In this document: piece after piece, positions 34,994-45,447 of the stretch | Layout: each line of letters opens with the position of its first letter | Numbering within the stretch: the first letter of the stretch is position 1 | NCBI RefSeq assembly: GCF_004341365.1 | Contig: NZ_SLXH01000011.1 | Location: 1 to 64,000 of the forward strand | Direction of reading: 5' to 3' | Source of the DNA: Simplicispira metamorpha | GTDB lineage: Bacteria > Pseudomonadota > Gammaproteobacteria > Burkholderiales > Burkholderiaceae_C | DNA length: 64,000 nucleotides | Notes under the pieces: generated by a model | What the model was told of the DNA's origin: nothing | The model's database searches: none | The model's input: the letters and a program-made list of their open reading frames with translations, nothing else | Position numbers and translations under genes: made by a program

Positions 34994-35395
34994 ATGGTCA
35001 AGCATCCTAAAGCCCCCCCTCGTTTTGTACCCACCCTGACCGAAGTGGTGCCTGATCCCATTGAATTGCCTGTACAGCCTGTGGTCTTGGCAGCGCAGGC
35101 TCCTGTCCCTGTGGCGGCATTGCTGCCCGCTGCACTGCCCCCGGGATTGGAAGAGCGTCTGGTTCATTGCATCATGCAGCGCGTGGATGTGTCTTTGGAT
35201 CAGCGTCTGCGCGATGCCATCGCCACCGTAGTGCAAGAGCAGACGAGATCCGTGCTGCCGAGGCTGCGCGAAGAGGTGGAGTCGGTTGTGCGGCAAGTGG
35301 TTGGGGAGGCTGTGGCCGATGAATTGGCTGAGCACAGCATGGCCACTGAAATCCGCAGTCAGGTCAGCGGCGTACCTGCAACGCCCCCGGGTTGA
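34994..35395 (+). CDS. Conserved hypothetical protein after holC
   Basis: This 133-residue protein begins MVKHPKAPPRFVPTLTEVV. It has a Pro/Val-rich N-terminal third, then an amphipathic helical region (ERLVHCIMQRVDVSLDQRLRDAIATVVQEQ, LREEVESVVRQVVGEAV). No catalytic motif or membrane segment is visible. It begins one base after holC and is probably translated with it. Its 3' end overlaps the convergent dehydrogenase gene by 32 bases. I do not recognise a named family. Confidence 0.7.
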   Translation: MVKHPKAPPRFVPTLTEVVPDPIELPVQPVVLAAQAPVPVAALLPAALPPGLEERLVHCIMQRVDVSLDQRLRDAIATVVQEQTRSVLPRLREEVESVVRQVVGEAVADELAEHSMATEIRSQVSGVPATPPG

Positions 35396-36371
35396 CGATG
35401 TTGGTGGGGGTGCCTTTGATGTAGTTCACCACATTATCAAATGCTGCCCCGAAATACAACTCGTAACTGTCTTGCTCCACATAACCGATATGTGGTGTGC
35501 AGACGCAGTTCTCCAGCCTGAGCAGTGCATGGCCTTGCAAAATAGGCTCACTCTCAAAAACATCCACAGCGCCCATGCCGGGGCGTCCCCGATTGAGCGC
35601 TGTAATCAATGCATCAGGCTCCAGCAGTTCTGCCCGCGATGTGTTGACCAGCAGCGCCGTCGGCTTCATGCAGGAGAGGTCTTCGAGGGTGATGCTGCCG
35701 TGTGTTTCTTCACAGAGCCGCAAATGCAGCGACACCACATCGCACTGTGCAAAAAATTCTTCGCGGGTGCTGGCAACTTGGAATCCGTCGGTCAGTGCTT
35801 TGGCGCGGGAGGCTTCGCGGCCCCAGATACGCACGTTCATGCCGAACGCCCGGCCATAGCCCGCCACAATCTGACCAATTTTTCCGTAGCCCCAGATGCC
35901 CAAGGTTTTGCCACGCAAAACGGTGCCAATACCAAAATTAGGTGGCATGGAGCCCGATTTGAGGCCAGATTGCTGCCAGGCCCCGTGCTTGAGGTTGGAG
36001 ATGTACTGTGGCAGGCGCCGCATGGCGGCCATGATCAGCGCCCAGGTTAGCTCTGCGGGGGCTACCGGTGAGCCTACGCCTTCGGCCACAGCCACACCGT
36101 GCTCGGTACATGCCAGCACATCCACATGGTTGCCGACCTTGCCGGTTTGGGCAATCATGCGCAGGCGTGGCAGCTTTTCTATCAGCTGGCGGGTGATTTG
36201 TGTGCGCTCACGTACCAGGACGATGATGTCGGCATCTTTCAGTCGCACTGACAACTGTCCCAAGCCTTTGACCGTGTTGGTGTACACCTTGGCGGTGTAA
36301 GCGTCCAGGCGGCTGGCGCAGTGAAGCTTGCGCACAGCGTCCTGGTAGTCATCGAGGATCACGATATTCAT
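35364..36371 (-). CDS. D-2-hydroxyacid dehydrogenase family protein
   Basis: This 335-residue NAD-dependent dehydrogenase has the Rossmann motif GIWGYGKIGQIV and a catalytic triad at Arg (NTSRAELL), Glu (VDVFESEP) and His (CTPHIGY). It reduces 2-oxo acids to D-2-hydroxy acids or acts in reverse, but the substrate cannot be named from the sequence. Phosphoglycerate dehydrogenase is unlikely without an ACT domain. It converges with the small gene after holC and is transcribed from near the AI-2E permease gene, 85 bases away. Confidence 0.88.
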   Translation of the reverse strand: MNIVILDDYQDAVRKLHCASRLDAYTAKVYTNTVKGLGQLSVRLKDADIIVLVRERTQITRQLIEKLPRLRMIAQTGKVGNHVDVLACTEHGVAVAEGVGSPVAPAELTWALIMAAMRRLPQYISNLKHGAWQQSGLKSGSMPPNFGIGTVLRGKTLGIWGYGKIGQIVAGYGRAFGMNVRIWGREASRAKALTDGFQVASTREEFFAQCDVVSLHLRLCEETHGSITLEDLSCMKPTALLVNTSRAELLEPDALITALNRGRPGMGAVDVFESEPILQGHALLRLENCVCTPHIGYVEQDSYELYFGAAFDNVVNYIKGTPTNIVNPGALQVRR

Positions 36372-36456
36372 TGTTTATTCCATCATGCGCTTCAATCCAA
36401 TTCGCGGGCGTATTGGGCTGTTGTTGTGCGCAGCGCACCGCGCAGGTTGATTGTTT

Positions 36457-37506
36457 TCACGTTGGTGTTTTTGGCGCAAAGAGATCCCATGTCGCCATGA
36501 ACAACGCTGCAATCACGGGGCCGATGACAAATCCATTCAAACCGAAGAGCGCCATCCCGCCCAGCGTGGAAATCAGCACCACATAGTCTGGCATTTTGGT
36601 GTCTTTGCCCACCAAAACAGGGCGAAGAATATTGTCTACCAAGCCTATGACGAAAACGCCAAATGCAGTGAGTGTGACGGCCTGCCAGAGTGCGCCGGTA
36701 GCAAAAAAATAAATGGCCACAGGAACCCATATCAGCCCTGCTCCGACAGCTGGTAGCAACGATAAAAATGCCATGAGAACCCCCCAAAGCACAGGCCCCT
36801 GAATGCCCAGCGCCCAAAAGATGAAGCCGCCCAGCAGCCCTTGTGAAGCGGCCACCACAATGTTGCCTTTGACGGTGGCACGGATTACTGTGGTGAACTT
36901 TTGGCTCAGATCGCGCTTGTGTGCTTCCTCCAGTGGAACAGCATTGCGCACTCTGATGGCCAATGCGGCGCCATCGCGAAGCAGGAAAAACAGCAGGTAC
37001 AGCATGATCCCAAGGCTGATCAGGAACTGAAAAGTATTTTGACCAATGTTGAGCGCGCGCGTGGCAATCAGTTGGCTGCCTTGCACGGCAATGGTGGAGA
37101 GTTTTTGCTGTAGTGCTGCCATGCTGGTCAGTTCCAGTCGGTTCAGCAACTCCAATGCCCAGGAGGGTAGTGCGGCGATGATTTGCTGAAAATAATCGCC
37201 CACATTCAGTTGCCCTGATCGCAGCCTGTCATAAATGTGAGTGGCTTCCTGAATCAGTGAAATGCTCAGCAGCGTCATGGGAAGAATCACTACGATCAGA
37301 CACAGCACCAAAGTGGTCAGCGCCGCCAGATTGTGCCTGCGTGGCATGCGCAACAGCAGGCGCCGATGCAGTGGTGAAAAAAGAATGGCCAGCACGACGC
37401 CCCAGAAAACCGCTTCATAAAAAGGCCACAGGATGGCTGCAAATGCCAACGACACTGCAACCAGTAGCAACAGGAAGGTTTTGTTCTGTGGAGATGGCGA
37501 GGTCAT
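36457..37506 (-). CDS. AI-2E family (PerM/TqsA-like) membrane permease
   Basis: This 349-residue protein has about eight membrane segments and family motifs (LFFLLRDGAALA, VKGNIVVAASQGLLGGFIFWALGIQGPVLWGVLMAFLSLLPAVGAGLIWVPVAIY, VDNILRPVLVGKDTKMPDYVVLISTLGGMALFGLNGFVIGP). Members act as efflux or exchange transporters, some for AI-2 or Na+/H+; the substrate here is unknown. I chose the ATG at 37506. The 244-base gap to odhA on the other strand must hold both promoters. Confidence 0.88.
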   Translation of the reverse strand: MTSPSPQNKTFLLLLVAVSLAFAAILWPFYEAVFWGVVLAILFSPLHRRLLLRMPRRHNLAALTTLVLCLIVVILPMTLLSISLIQEATHIYDRLRSGQLNVGDYFQQIIAALPSWALELLNRLELTSMAALQQKLSTIAVQGSQLIATRALNIGQNTFQFLISLGIMLYLLFFLLRDGAALAIRVRNAVPLEEAHKRDLSQKFTTVIRATVKGNIVVAASQGLLGGFIFWALGIQGPVLWGVLMAFLSLLPAVGAGLIWVPVAIYFFATGALWQAVTLTAFGVFVIGLVDNILRPVLVGKDTKMPDYVVLISTLGGMALFGLNGFVIGPVIAALFMATWDLFAPKTPT

Positions 37507-37750
37507 ATGAAAGTGTTGTGCTGTGCAATAAAGCCAATGTAAGCGAGTTGCACGATGGTGCGCGCAGAAGTGCAGGCATGCCAGATGGGCATTTTTCGTG
37601 CCGCATGGGAGCACTTTCAGTGGCACAATGCTGGCCGTACCCTAGGCCCTTCCCCAGCCACAGTCGCATCCGCCAATCGGTTCAGCCGTGTCGCGGAAGG
37701 TTTCTTAAACCAGCTAATGCTTTCTCCAGGAAAGCTGAGGTCAGCGGAAT

Positions 37751-40618
37751 ATGAGCGATAAGACATCCGTCTATCAAGCCTACCAAGGCAACACTTACCT
37801 TTTCGGCGGCAATGCGCCTTATGTCGAAGAGATGTATGAGAACTACCTGGCTAATCCAGGCAGTGTCCCCGACAGCTGGCGCGATTATTTCGATGCGCTG
37901 CAGCATGTTCCCGCAGTCGATGGTTCCAACGCCAAAGATGTGCCCCACCTTCCAGTAGTCAATGCATTTGCCGAACGTGCCAAAGCTGGCGGCACCAAAG
38001 TGGTGGTTGCCAGTGCCGACGCCGAAATGGGCCGCAAGCGCACCGCAGTGCAGCAACTCATTGCCGCCTACCGCAATGTCGGTCAGCGTTGGGCAGACCT
38101 TGATCCACTCAAGCGCACCGAGCGCCCTGCCATTCCTGAACTGGAGCCGTCGTTCTACGGCTTCAGCGATGCCGACCAAGAGACTGTGTTTGATACCAGC
38201 AACACTTTCTTCGGCAAAGACAAGATGCCCCTGCGCGAGCTGCTCAATGCGCTGCGCGAAACCTACTGCGGTACCTTGGGCGCCGAGTACATGTACACCA
38301 GCGACCAGGCACAAAAGCGCTGGTGGCAGCAAAAGCTTGAAAGCATTCGCAGCAAGCCCAATTTTGGTGCAGAAAAGAAGAAGCACATTCTTGATCGCCT
38401 GACGGCTGCCGAGGGCCTGGAGCGTTACCTGCACACCAAGTATGTGGGCCAAAAGCGCTTTTCGCTCGAAGGCGGCGAGAGTTTTATTGCCTCCATGGAT
38501 GAGCTCATCCAGTCGGCAGGCAGCAAGGGCGTGCAGGAGATTGTGATCGGTATGGCCCACCGTGGTCGCCTGAACGTTTTGGTGAACTCGCTGGGCAAAA
38601 TGCCTGCTGACCTGTTCGCCGAGTTTGAGCACACCGCTCCCGAAGATTTGCCTGCCGGTGACGTCAAATACCACCAAGGCTTCAGCTCTGACGTGTCCAC
38701 CGCAGGTGGCCCGGTGCATCTGTCGCTGGCGTTCAACCCTTCGCACCTGGAAATCGTGAACCCGGTGGTGGAAGGTTCCGTGCGCGCTCGCATGGATCGC
38801 CGCGCCGACCCCAAGGGCAGCCAAGTGTTGCCGGTGCTGGTGCATGGCGACTCTGCTTTTGGCGGCCAAGGTGTCAACCAGGAAACCCTGGCCTTGGCGC
38901 AAACCCGTGGTTACACCACGGGCGGCACGGTACACATCATCATCAATAACCAGATTGGTTTCACCACTTCGGATCCGCGCGACATGCGCTCGACTGTGTA
39001 TTGCACCGACATCGTCAAGATGGTCGAAGCTCCCGTGCTGCACGTCAATGGCGACGATCCTGAAGCTGTAGTGCTGGCCACGCAGCTGGCGCTGGAGTTC
39101 CGCATGGAATTCCGCCAGGACGTGGTGGTGGACATCACCTGCTTCCGCAAGCTGGGCCATAACGAGCAAGACACTCCCAGCCTTACCCAGCCGCTGATGT
39201 ACAAGAAGATTGCGGCCCACCCCGGAACCCGCAAGCTCTACGCAGACAAGCTCGCCGCCCAAGGTCTGGGTGCCACGCTGGGTGACGATATGGCCAAAGC
39301 CTATCGCGCCGCCATGGATGCGGGCAAGCACACTGTTGATCCGGTGCTGACCAACTTCAAGAGCAAGTATGCGGTCGATTGGTCTCCCTTCGTGGGCAAG
39401 AAGTGGACAGATGCGGGTGATACCGCCATCCCCTTGACCGAGTGGAAACGCCTGTCCGAAAAGCTCACCACCATCCCCGATACCGTCACACCGCACCAAC
39501 TCGTCAAGAAAGTCTATGACGACCGCGCCGCAATGGGCCGGGGCGAGACCAACGTGGACTGGGGCATGGGTGAAAGCATGGCTTTTGCTTCGCTGGTGGC
39601 CAGTGGCTACCCAGTGCGCCTGTCGGGCGAAGACTGTGGCCGTGGCACCTTCACGCACCGCCACGCCGTGATTCACGATCAAAACCGCGAAAAATGGGAC
39701 ACCGGCACCTACGTGCCCCTGCAAAACGTGGCCGATAACCAGGCACCGTTCGTCGTCATCGACTCCATCCTCTCTGAAGAGGCTGTGCTGGGCTTTGAAT
39801 ACGGCTATGCCGGTTCTGATCCCAACACCATGGTGATCTGGGAAGCGCAGTTCGGCGACTTTGCCAACGGCGCCCAGGTGGTGATTGACCAGTTCATTGC
39901 CTCTGGCGAAGTGAAGTGGGGCCGCGCCAACGGCCTGACGCTGATGCTCCCCCACGGCTACGAAGGCCAGGGCCCTGAGCACAGCTCGGCACGTCTGGAA
40001 CGCTTCATGCAATTGGCTGCGGATACCAACATGCAAATCGTGCAGCCCACCACGGCCAGCCAGATTTTCCATGTGTTGCGTCGCCAGATGGTGCGCGACC
40101 TGCGCAAGCCGCTGATCATCTTCACGCCCAAGTCGCTGCTGCGCAACAAGGATGCAACGTCGCCGCTGTCCGAGTTCACCAAGGGTGCGTTCCAGACCGT
40201 CATTCCCGAGAGCAAAGCGCTCAAGGACGACAAGGTCAAGCGTGTCATCGCCTGCTCGGGCAAGGTCTATTACGACCTGGTCAAGAAGCGCGAAGAAAAA
40301 GAGCTGGACGATGTGGCCATCATCCGCGTCGAGCAGCTGTACCCCTTCCCGCACAAGGCTTTTGCTGCCGAGCTGAAGAAGTACCCCAACGCCACCGACA
40401 TCGTGTGGTGCCAGGACGAGCCGCAAAACCAGGGCGCCTGGTTCTTCATCCAGCACAACATCCACGAGAACATGCTGGATGGCCAGAAACTGGGTTACTC
40501 CGGTCGCGCAGCCTCGGCATCGCCTGCCGTGGGTTACTCGCACCTGCACCAGGAACAACAAAAGGCACTGGTGGACGGCGCCTTTGGCAAGCTCAAGGGT
40601 TTTGTACTGACCAAGTAA
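37751..40618 (+). CDS. odhA: 2-oxoglutarate dehydrogenase E1 component
   Basis: This 955-residue thiamine-diphosphate enzyme has the E1o pattern: N-terminal [18 protein letters not shown] (binding segment for E2), [59 protein letters not shown] and [23 protein letters not shown]. It decarboxylates 2-oxoglutarate in the TCA cycle and passes the succinyl group to OdhB. The ribosome-binding region GAGGTCAGCGGA lies just before the ATG. The 244 bases upstream likely hold the operon promoter; I could not identify convincing -35/-10 elements there. Confidence 0.97.
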   Translation: MSDKTSVYQAYQGNTYLFGGNAPYVEEMYENYLANPGSVPDSWRDYFDALQHVPAVDGSNAKDVPHLPVVNAFAERAKAGGTKVVVASADAEMGRKRTAVQQLIAAYRNVGQRWADLDPLKRTERPAIPELEPSFYGFSDADQETVFDTSNTFFGKDKMPLRELLNALRETYCGTLGAEYMYTSDQAQKRWWQQKLESIRSKPNFGAEKKKHILDRLTAAEGLERYLHTKYVGQKRFSLEGGESFIASMDELIQSAGSKGVQEIVIGMAHRGRLNVLVNSLGKMPADLFAEFEHTAPEDLPAGDVKYHQGFSSDVSTAGGPVHLSLAFNPSHLEIVNPVVEGSVRARMDRRADPKGSQVLPVLVHGDSAFGGQGVNQETLALAQTRGYTTGGTVHIIINNQIGFTTSDPRDMRSTVYCTDIVKMVEAPVLHVNGDDPEAVVLATQLALEFRMEFRQDVVVDITCFRKLGHNEQDTPSLTQPLMYKKIAAHPGTRKLYADKLAAQGLGATLGDDMAKAYRAAMDAGKHTVDPVLTNFKSKYAVDWSPFVGKKWTDAGDTAIPLTEWKRLSEKLTTIPDTVTPHQLVKKVYDDRAAMGRGETNVDWGMGESMAFASLVASGYPVRLSGEDCGRGTFTHRHAVIHDQNREKWDTGTYVPLQNVADNQAPFVVIDSILSEEAVLGFEYGYAGSDPNTMVIWEAQFGDFANGAQVVIDQFIASGEVKWGRANGLTLMLPHGYEGQGPEHSSARLERFMQLAADTNMQIVQPTTASQIFHVLRRQMVRDLRKPLIIFTPKSLLRNKDATSPLSEFTKGAFQTVIPESKALKDDKVKRVIACSGKVYYDLVKKREEKELDDVAIIRVEQLYPFPHKAFAAELKKYPNATDIVWCQDEPQNQGAWFFIQHNIHENMLDGQKLGYSGRAASASPAVGYSHLHQEQQKALVDGAFGKLKGFVLTK

Positions 40619-40667
40619 GGCCAGCAACCCGAATCCAGAACAGAACCCCCTTTCCGAAAGAATTCAA

Positions 40668-41921
40668 ATGGCTATCGTAGAAGTCAAAGTTCCGCAACTG
40701 TCCGAATCCGTGGCCGAAGCCACCATGCTGACCTGGAAAAAGAAGGCCGGCGAGGCTGTCGCCATCGACGAAATCCTGATCGAGATCGAGACCGACAAGG
40801 TCGTGCTGGAAGTGCCCGCACCGGCTGCTGGCGTGTTGGCAGAGATCATCCAGGGCGATAGCGCCACCGTGGTGGCCGAGCAACTCATTGCCAAGATCGA
40901 CACCGAAGCCACTGCGGGTGCCGTCGCTGCTGCGCCCGCAGCCGCTGCGGCTGCCGTGGCCGCTGCGGCAGTGGCTGCCCCTGCTGCTGCATCCAAGGGT
41001 GACGTGGCCATGCCTGCCGCCGCCAAGCTGCTGGTTGACAACAATCTGTCGGTGTCCGCCGTCACGGGTACGGGCAAAGATGGCCGTGTGACCAAGGGCG
41101 ATGTGCTGGGTGCTGTGGCTGCTGGTGCTACTAAAGTTGTAGCTGCTAGCGCAATCCCCACGGGCGTTCCAGCCAAATCTTTGCCCCAAGTGGCAGCGCC
41201 TGCAGTGCAAAACCTGGGCGACCGCCCCGAGCAGCGCGTGCCCATGAGCCGTCTGCGCGCCCGTGTGGCCGAGCGCCTGCTGCAATCGCAGTCCACCAAC
41301 GCCATCCTGACCACGTTCAACGAAGTGAACATGGCCCCGGTGATGGAAATGCGCAAGAAGTTCCAAGACGCCTTCAGCAAAGAGCACGGTGTCAAAATCG
41401 GCTTCATGAGCTTCTTCGTCAAGGCGGCGGTGCATGCGCTGAAGAAGTTCCCGGTGCTGAATGCGTCGGTGGATGGCAACGACATCGTCTACCACGGCTA
41501 CTTCGACATCGGTATTGCTGTCGGTTCGCCCCGTGGTCTGGTGGTGCCGATTTTGCGCAACGCCGACCAGATGAGCTTTGCCGACATCGAGAAGAAAATT
41601 GCCGAATTCGGCAAGAAGGCCCAAGAAGGCAAGCTGGGCATTGAAGAAATGACCGGCGGCACCTTCTCCATCTCCAACGGTGGCACCTTCGGCTCCATGC
41701 TGTCCACGCCCATCATCAACCCACCGCAATCGGCCATTCTGGGCGTTCACGCCACCAAAGACCGCGCTGTGGTGGAAAACGGCCAAATCGTCATCCGCCC
41801 GATGAACTACCTGGCCATGTCCTACGACCACCGCATCATTGATGGCCGCGAAGCCGTGCTGGGCCTGGTCGCGATGAAGGAAGCGCTGGAAGACCCCTCG
41901 CGCCTGCTGTTTGACATCTAA
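40668..41921 (+). CDS. odhB: Dihydrolipoyllysine succinyltransferase (E2 of 2-oxoglutarate dehydrogenase)
   Basis: This 417-residue protein has one lipoyl domain (K44 in [10 protein letters not shown]) and an Ala/Val-rich linker. A peripheral-subunit-binding domain ([30 protein letters not shown]) and a catalytic domain with H388 and D392 ([11 protein letters not shown]) follow. It receives the succinyl group from OdhA and forms succinyl-CoA. The linker between the binding and catalytic domains (about residues 154-169) is encoded by a copy of the interspersed repeat. odhA lies 49 bases upstream. Confidence 0.96.
   Translation: MAIVEVKVPQLSESVAEATMLTWKKKAGEAVAIDEILIEIETDKVVLEVPAPAAGVLAEIIQGDSATVVAEQLIAKIDTEATAGAVAAAPAAAAAAVAAAAVAAPAAASKGDVAMPAAAKLLVDNNLSVSAVTGTGKDGRVTKGDVLGAVAAGATKVVAASAIPTGVPAKSLPQVAAPAVQNLGDRPEQRVPMSRLRARVAERLLQSQSTNAILTTFNEVNMAPVMEMRKKFQDAFSKEHGVKIGFMSFFVKAAVHALKKFPVLNASVDGNDIVYHGYFDIGIAVGSPRGLVVPILRNADQMSFADIEKKIAEFGKKAQEGKLGIEEMTGGTFSISNGGTFGSMLSTPIINPPQSAILGVHATKDRAVVENGQIVIRPMNYLAMSYDHRIIDGREAVLGLVAMKEALEDPSRLLFDI
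41127..41175 (-). repeat. Interspersed palindromic repeat, copy K, inside odhB
   Basis: The core GCTACTAAAGTTGTAGCTGC at 41127-41146 is in reverse orientation, followed by TAGCGC and ACGGGCG with CCAGCC. It is read in frame in the flexible linker of OdhB. Confidence 0.75.
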
Positions 41922-41935
41922 ACCCTGATGGATTG

Positions 41936-41985
41936 ACCCACCCATGTGGCCCGGCTTGTGCTGGCGCCCATCGGTGGGTTTTTTT
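41936..41985 (+). terminator. Terminator- or attenuator-like structure between odhB and lpd
   Basis: ACCCACC (41936-41942) pairs with GGTGGGT (41973-41979) around a 30-nt loop, and seven T follow (41979-41985). The long loop makes efficiency uncertain, but it lies in the 87-base odhB-lpd gap and could reduce lpd transcription. Confidence 0.5.
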
Positions 41986-42008
41986 GCAACCGATTGAGAA
42001 AGATTTTT

Positions 42009-43436
42009 ATGAGCAAAGCATTTGATGTTGTCGTGATCGGCGCTGGCCCCGGTGGCTACATTGCCGCCATCCGTGCTGCCCAGCTGGGTTTCAACGTCGC
42101 CTGTATCGACGAATGGAAGAACGACAAGGGCGGCCCCGCACCCGGTGGCACCTGCACCAACGTGGGCTGCATCCCGTCCAAGGCGCTGCTGCAATCGTCC
42201 GAACACTTTGACCACGCCAACCACCACTTTGCCGAGCATGGCATCAGCGCCAAAGACGTGAAGATGGACGTGGCCAAGATGATTGCCCGCAAGGACAACG
42301 TCGTGAAACAGAACAACGACGGCATCCTGTACCTGTTCAAAAAGAACAAGGTCAGCTTCTTCCATGGTCGCGGCTCCTTTGCCAAAGCAGTGGAAGGTGG
42401 CTATGAAGTGCAAGTGGCTGGCGACAAGCCTGAAACCCTGGTGGCCAAACAAGTCATCGTTGCGACTGGCTCCAACGCGCGCGCCTTGCCTGGAACGCCA
42501 TTTGACGAAGAAAACGTGCTGTCCAACGACGGCGCGCTGCGCATCGGTGCTGTGCCGAAAAAGCTGGCACTGATTGGTTCGGGCGTGATTGGCCTGGAAA
42601 TGGGTTCGGTCTGGCGCCGTCTGGGTGCCGATGTCACGATCCTCGAAGGTTTGCCCACCTTCCTCGGTGCCGTGGACGAGCAAATCGCCAAAGAAGCCAA
42701 AAAAGCCTTCGACAAGCAGGGCCTGAAGATTGAACTGGGCGTGAAGGTTGGCGATATCAAGAACGGCAAAAAGGGCGTCTCCATCGCCTACACCAACGCC
42801 AAGGGCGAAGCCCAGACGCTGGACGCCGACAAGCTCATCGTGTCGATTGGCCGCGTGCCCAACACCAACGGCCTGAACGCCGAAGCTGTCGGCCTGCAAC
42901 TGGACGAGCGCGGCGCGATTGTGGTTGATGGCGACTGCAAGACCAACCTGCCCGGCGTGTGGGCGGTGGGTGACGTGGTGCGTGGCCCGATGCTGGCGCA
43001 CAAGGCAGAAGAAGAAGGCGTGGCTGTGGCCGAACGCATTGCGGGCCAGCACGGCCATGTCAACTTCAATACCGTTCCCTGGGTGATTTACACCAGCCCC
43101 GAAATTGCGTGGGTGGGCCGCACCGAGCAGCAGCTCAAGGCCGACGGCGTCAAATACAAGGCCGGCACCTTCCCGTTCCTGGCCAATGGCCGCGCCCGTG
43201 CGCTGGGTGACACCACCGGCATGGTGAAGTTCTTGGCCGATGCCGCTACCGACGAAATCCTGGGTGTCCACATTGTGGGCCCGATGGCCTCTGAACTGAT
43301 CTCTGAAGCCGTGGTGGCCATGGAGTTCAAGGCCAGCGCCGAAGACATCGCCCGCATCTGCCACGCCCACCCCTCGCTGTCGGAAGCGACCAAGGAAGCC
43401 GCCTTGGCCGTGGACAAGCGCACCCTGAATTTCTGA
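42009..43436 (+). CDS. lpd: Dihydrolipoyl dehydrogenase (E3)
   Basis: This 475-residue flavoprotein has FAD-binding [17 protein letters not shown], redox cysteines C49 and C54 ([16 protein letters not shown]), an NAD-binding [17 protein letters not shown] and a C-terminal [15 protein letters not shown] with the catalytic His. It reoxidises the lipoyl group of OdhB and may serve other 2-oxoacid complexes. I chose the ATG at 42009 after AGAAAGAT; an upstream in-frame ATG at 41946 would add 21 residues from the terminator region. A repeat copy follows the stop. Confidence 0.96.
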   Translation: MSKAFDVVVIGAGPGGYIAAIRAAQLGFNVACIDEWKNDKGGPAPGGTCTNVGCIPSKALLQSSEHFDHANHHFAEHGISAKDVKMDVAKMIARKDNVVKQNNDGILYLFKKNKVSFFHGRGSFAKAVEGGYEVQVAGDKPETLVAKQVIVATGSNARALPGTPFDEENVLSNDGALRIGAVPKKLALIGSGVIGLEMGSVWRRLGADVTILEGLPTFLGAVDEQIAKEAKKAFDKQGLKIELGVKVGDIKNGKKGVSIAYTNAKGEAQTLDADKLIVSIGRVPNTNGLNAEAVGLQLDERGAIVVDGDCKTNLPGVWAVGDVVRGPMLAHKAEEEGVAVAERIAGQHGHVNFNTVPWVIYTSPEIAWVGRTEQQLKADGVKYKAGTFPFLANGRARALGDTTGMVKFLADAATDEILGVHIVGPMASELISEAVVAMEFKASAEDIARICHAHPSLSEATKEAALAVDKRTLNF

Positions 43437-43452
43437 TAGAAGTCAAGGTAAA

Positions 43453-43511
43453 AAGTGGCTCTAGCGCCCGCGTGGTGGGCGCTAGTAGCTCTGTTTTTTA
43501 TAGCAAAAAGG
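43453..43511 (+). repeat. Interspersed palindromic repeat, copy L
   Basis: A perfect 9-bp stem CTAGCGCCC (43461-43469) with GGGCGCTAG (43477-43485) is followed by the core GTAGCTCTGTTTTTTATAGC (43485-43504). It fills the gap between lpd and zapE. The end of the copy holds the AAAAAGG before the zapE start. Confidence 0.9.
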
Positions 43512-43518
43512 CGCTGCG

Positions 43519-44622
43519 TTGTCTGTTTCCGTCACCCAGGCCTATGAGGCCGAACTCGCCGCCAAAGGCTTCCAGAGCGATCCTGCCCAACTGCGTGCCG
43601 TACAGGCGTTGCAGCGCTGCGCCGATGAGTGGGCGGTATACAAAGCACGTCGCTCCAATGCGCTGAAAAAACTGCTCATTCGCCCGGACATCCCCAAGGG
43701 CGTCTATATGTATGGCGGCGTGGGGCGCGGCAAGAGCTTTCTCATGGAGTGCTTTTTCGACGCCGTACCGCTCAAGCGCAAGGTGCGCCTGCACTTTCAT
43801 GAGTTCATGCGAGAAGTTCACCGCGAGCTGGCAGGCTTGCAGGGTACGCAAAACCCGCTGGATGTGCTGGGTGCGCGCATTGCCAAACGCTACAAGCTCA
43901 TCTGCTTTGATGAGTTCCACGTGGCCGACATCACCGATGCCATGATCCTGCACCGCCTGCTGGTGGCGCTGTTTGAGAATGGCGTGGGTTTTGTCACCAC
44001 CTCCAATTTTGAGCCCAACGGCCTGTACCCCAACGGGCTGCACCGCGACCGCATCCTGCCTGCCATTGCGCTGCTCAACCAGCGCATGGAAGTCATCAAC
44101 GTGGACAACGGCACCGACTACCGCCGCCGCACGCTCGAGCATGTGCGGCTCTACCACACGCCATTGGGCGCGCAGGCTGATGCGGAGATGGCACAGGCTT
44201 TCGACCAGCTGGCTGAAATCCACGACGAAGACCCGGTGTTGCACATCGAGGCCCGCGAGCTGCGTGCCCGGCGCAAAGCGGGCGGTGTGGTCTGGTTCGA
44301 CTTCAAAGAGCTGTGCGGTGGCCCGCGATCGCAAAACGATTACCTGGAAATCGCCAACCAGTTCCATACCGTGATGCTGTCGGGTGTACCGTACATGCCG
44401 GTCAGTATGGCGTCGCCCGCGCGGCGCTTTACCTGGCTGGTGGATGTGCTGTACGACCGGCGCGTCAAGCTCATTGTGTCGGCAGCGGTGCCGCCCGAGC
44501 AGCTCTACACCGAAGGGCCACTGGCGCACGAGTTTCCGCGCACGGTGTCGCGCCTCAACGAGATGCAGTCGAAAGAGTTTCTGGCGCTGGAGCGCCGCGT
44601 GGTGGACACCGGCCTGACGTGA
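43519..44622 (+). CDS. zapE: Cell division ATPase ZapE (AFG1-like)
   Basis: This 367-residue AFG1/LACE1-type ATPase has Walker A GGVGRGKS (residues 66-73), Walker B LICFDEFHVADI and sensor residues in TSNFEPNGLYPNGLHRDRILPAI. In E. coli, ZapE binds FtsZ and acts at constriction under low oxygen. The start appears to be a TTG at 43519, eight bases after an AAAAAGG; no ATG or GTG lies closer to the conserved start. That site overlaps the end of a repeat copy. The PP2C gene converges 18 bases downstream. Confidence 0.9.
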   Translation: MSVSVTQAYEAELAAKGFQSDPAQLRAVQALQRCADEWAVYKARRSNALKKLLIRPDIPKGVYMYGGVGRGKSFLMECFFDAVPLKRKVRLHFHEFMREVHRELAGLQGTQNPLDVLGARIAKRYKLICFDEFHVADITDAMILHRLLVALFENGVGFVTTSNFEPNGLYPNGLHRDRILPAIALLNQRMEVINVDNGTDYRRRTLEHVRLYHTPLGAQADAEMAQAFDQLAEIHDEDPVLHIEARELRARRKAGGVVWFDFKELCGGPRSQNDYLEIANQFHTVMLSGVPYMPVSMASPARRFTWLVDVLYDRRVKLIVSAAVPPEQLYTEGPLAHEFPRTVSRLNEMQSKEFLALERRVVDTGLT

Positions 44623-44640
44623 TGCCAGCGTACCCTGCGC

Positions 44641-45438
44641 CTAGCGCGGGGGGAAAGGCATGGAGAGGGGCTTTTTCGGCTCTTCCAGCACCTCGATTTT
44701 CACGATCACCAGAGAGAGATTGTCGCCCCCGCCGCGGGCGCGACCACGGGCTTTGTCGATCAGGAATTCGGTGGCTTCGCGCGGCGTGAGGGATTCCACC
44801 ACCGACGCCAGCTCAGCAGGCGAGAAGTAGTGCCACACGCCATCGCTGCAAGCCATGAGCACATCGCCGGGCTGGAGTTGGGAAATCAGGTGGGTGGCGA
44901 TGGGCGGGTCGCTTTCTGCGCCCAGGCAGCCGACCAGGATGTTGGAGTGGGGGTGGTTGTTGGCTTCGGCTTCGGTGATTTCGCCCCGGTCTACCAACGC
45001 CTGGACATAGGAGTGGTCCAGGGTGCGCTGCACCATGGCACCGTTTCTGAAGTGGTAGATGCGCGAGTCGCCTGAGTGAACCCAGTGGCAGTCGCCGCGT
45101 GGATTGATCAGAAACGCCGCAATGGTGCTGTGGGGTTCTTGCTCTGCGGAGATGGCAGTCAGCCGGATCACGATGTGTGCTTCTTGCACCATGTTCTTGA
45201 GAACAGTGGCTGCGTCGTCGTGGTCGGGGGAGTAGCGCTCAAAGAGCTGGCGCGCCGTCATCATCACCTGGTCGGAGGCTTTGCGGCCACCGCTGCGCCC
45301 ACCCATGCCATCGGCCAGCACACCGAGAACGCAGCCGTTGTAGCGTTGGTGCGCCAGCAAAGCTACTTGGTCTTGCTGGTAGTCGCGGTCACCCTTGTGG
45401 ATTCCGGTGGAAGCTGTGAGGCGAAATGCTTTGGACAT
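44641..45438 (-). CDS. PP2C-family serine/threonine phosphatase
   Basis: This 265-residue PP2C/PppA-like phosphatase has the metal-binding motifs VLADGMGG, HSGDSRIYHF, ACSDGVWHY and GGGDNLSLVIV, with an early RDYQQDQ segment. It removes phosphate from Ser/Thr in a metal-dependent way. There is no membrane segment, and no kinase gene is in view, so its target is unknown. It is followed, on its own strand, by the convergent zapE end, and preceded by bamD 9 bases upstream, which suggests co-transcription with bamD. Confidence 0.9.
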   Translation of the reverse strand: MSKAFRLTASTGIHKGDRDYQQDQVALLAHQRYNGCVLGVLADGMGGRSGGRKASDQVMMTARQLFERYSPDHDDAATVLKNMVQEAHIVIRLTAISAEQEPHSTIAAFLINPRGDCHWVHSGDSRIYHFRNGAMVQRTLDHSYVQALVDRGEITEAEANNHPHSNILVGCLGAESDPPIATHLISQLQPGDVLMACSDGVWHYFSPAELASVVESLTPREATEFLIDKARGRARGGGDNLSLVIVKIEVLEEPKKPLSMPFPPR

Positions 45439-45447
45439 GCCCTGTAC

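Noticed and set aside
37507-37750. Possible promoter elements for odhA
   Set aside because: CACAAT-like boxes are present, but no -35 at suitable spacing stands out in this gap, so no promoter was listed.
37682-40627. A 981-codon open frame antisense to odhA
   Set aside because: The plus-strand frame is unmistakably 2-oxoglutarate dehydrogenase E1; the antisense translation is low-complexity His/Val/Gly-rich.
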